Below, one piece after another: positions 22,178 to 22,705 of a stretch of 22,705 nucleotides of DNA (its first letter is position 1; the number at the start of each line of letters is the position of its first letter). This DNA comes from Collinsella sp. (GTDB lineage Bacteria; Actinomycetota; Coriobacteriia; Coriobacteriales; Coriobacteriaceae). A model generated the notes under the pieces. It saw only the letters and a list, made by a program, of their open reading frames with translations. It was not told the DNA's origin and did no database searches. Made by a program: the position numbers and the translations under genes. The DNA is taken from positions 1-22,705 of the forward strand of contig DXMY01000024.1 in NCBI GenBank assembly GCA_019413925.1, in the 5' to 3' direction.

Positions 22178-22705
22178 ATGGCGCACGATGTAGTCCTGAT
22201 TCCCGGTGACGGTATCGGTCCCGAGATTACGCAGGCCATGCGCCGCGTGGTCGAGGCTGCCGGTGTCCAGATCAATTGGAACGTCCAGGAGGCCGGTGCC
22301 GGCGTCATGGACGAGTTTGGCACGCCGTTGCCCCAGCACGTGCTCGATGCGGTCGCTGAGACCAAGGTTGCCATCAAGGGCCCCATCACCACGCCGGTCG
22401 GCACGGGTTTCCGCAGCGTCAACGTGGCCCTGCGCAAGCATTTTGACCTGTACGCCTGCGTGCGCCCCTGCCTGTCGCAGCCGGGTGACGGCTCGCGCTT
22501 CCGCGACGTCGACCTGGTCATCGTGCGCGAGAACACCGAGGACCTCTACGCCGGCATCGAGTTCGATGAAGGTGCTGCCGAGGTCGAGGAGCTCTCGCAG
22601 CTTGTCGAGCGCTCGGGTCAGAAGACCTTCGCCGCTGATTCCGCCATCTCAATTAAGCCGATCTCCATCGCCAAGAGCCGCCGTATTGTGGAGTATGCCT
22701 TTGAG
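22178..22705 (+). CDS. Isocitrate dehydrogenase, NAD-type (partial, runs off the window)
   Basis: The start at 22178 has GAGGAG nine bases upstream. 176 codons are visible and the frame is open to the right edge. The N-terminus VVLIPGDGIGPEIT is the nucleotide-strand signature of isocitrate/isopropylmalate dehydrogenases. GPITTPVGTGFRSVNVALRK (about 68-87) has the Ser and Asn that contact isocitrate, and YACVRPC and VRENTEDLYAGIEF (about 112-125) match the NAD-dependent isocitrate dehydrogenase subgroup rather than LeuB. It would convert isocitrate to 2-oxoglutarate in a partial TCA pathway, which could feed the aminotransferase at 758. Catalytic residues further on are outside the window. 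Confidence 0.88.
   Translation, partial: MAHDVVLIPGDGIGPEITQAMRRVVEAAGVQINWNVQEAGAGVMDEFGTPLPQHVLDAVAETKVAIKGPITTPVGTGFRSVNVALRKHFDLYACVRPCLSQPGDGSRFRDVDLVIVRENTEDLYAGIEFDEGAAEVEELSQLVERSGQKTFAADSAISIKPISIAKSRRIVEYAFE

Noticed and set aside
1..22705. CRISPR array, tRNA or rRNA genes, prophage
   Set aside because: No regularly spaced direct repeats, no tRNA cloverleaf with TTCGA arm and no rRNA segments were seen. Apart from the IS and small repeats the genes are housekeeping.

Overview
The window is 22.7 kb of G+C-rich bacterial chromosome. Gene content, codon use and the extragenic repeat types suggest a gut Coriobacteriia, most likely Collinsella. That assignment is my inference from remembered sequence style; no search was run.

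Layout. Positions 1-757 hold the start of an unrecognised minus-strand gene, a small conserved-looking minus-strand ORF, and an intergenic stretch with a perfect 22-bp palindrome and copy 1 of an interspersed repeat. Positions 758-7693 are plus-strand: a class Ic aspartate aminotransferase, a STAS-domain anti-sigma factor antagonist, a minimal Tat translocase (tatA-tatC), the nickel-insertion pair hypA-hypB, and a type IA topoisomerase of archaeal type with four zinc ribbons and a lysine-rich tail. A strong terminator follows.

Positions 7786-9338 are one IS110/IS1111-type insertion sequence. It sits inside the loop of a 21-bp-armed extragenic palindrome and carries a roughly 300-bp non-coding end that is the expected place for a guide (seek/bridge) RNA. 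Next come a minus-strand zinc-ribbon membrane protein and a second palindrome with 23-bp perfect arms. Positions 10618-15030 are the conserved replication cluster tmk-holB-ricT, with a very long Arg-rich extension on RicT, followed by a ComF-type phosphoribosyltransferase. A nuclease-fold-like protein of unknown function ends this run at 16151.

Positions 16152-16883 are a gene-poor stretch. It holds two inverted copies of the same interspersed repeat, forming a MITE-like 215-bp unit, and then a promoter with a perfect -10 that starts a long, structured, apparently untranslated leader. The leader runs into a substrate-binding lipoprotein gene (to 17909). After a terminator come long-form HPF (ribosome hibernation), a DegV lipid-binding protein, and a tight four-gene run: a beta-hydroxyacid dehydrogenase with a 47-residue His/Cys-rich tail, a two-TM membrane protein, a HEAT-like protein, and the start of an NAD-type isocitrate dehydrogenase that leaves the window.

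The most distinctive material is non-coding. It comprises the interspersed repeat that preserves a WPK..KYEYCY..FS reading frame, the IS inserted in a palindrome loop with its possible guide RNA and hidden transposase RBS, and the uncharacterised leader at 16559-16883. Among proteins, the metal-binding tail on the dehydrogenase, the archaeal-type topoisomerase and the RicT tail stand out.
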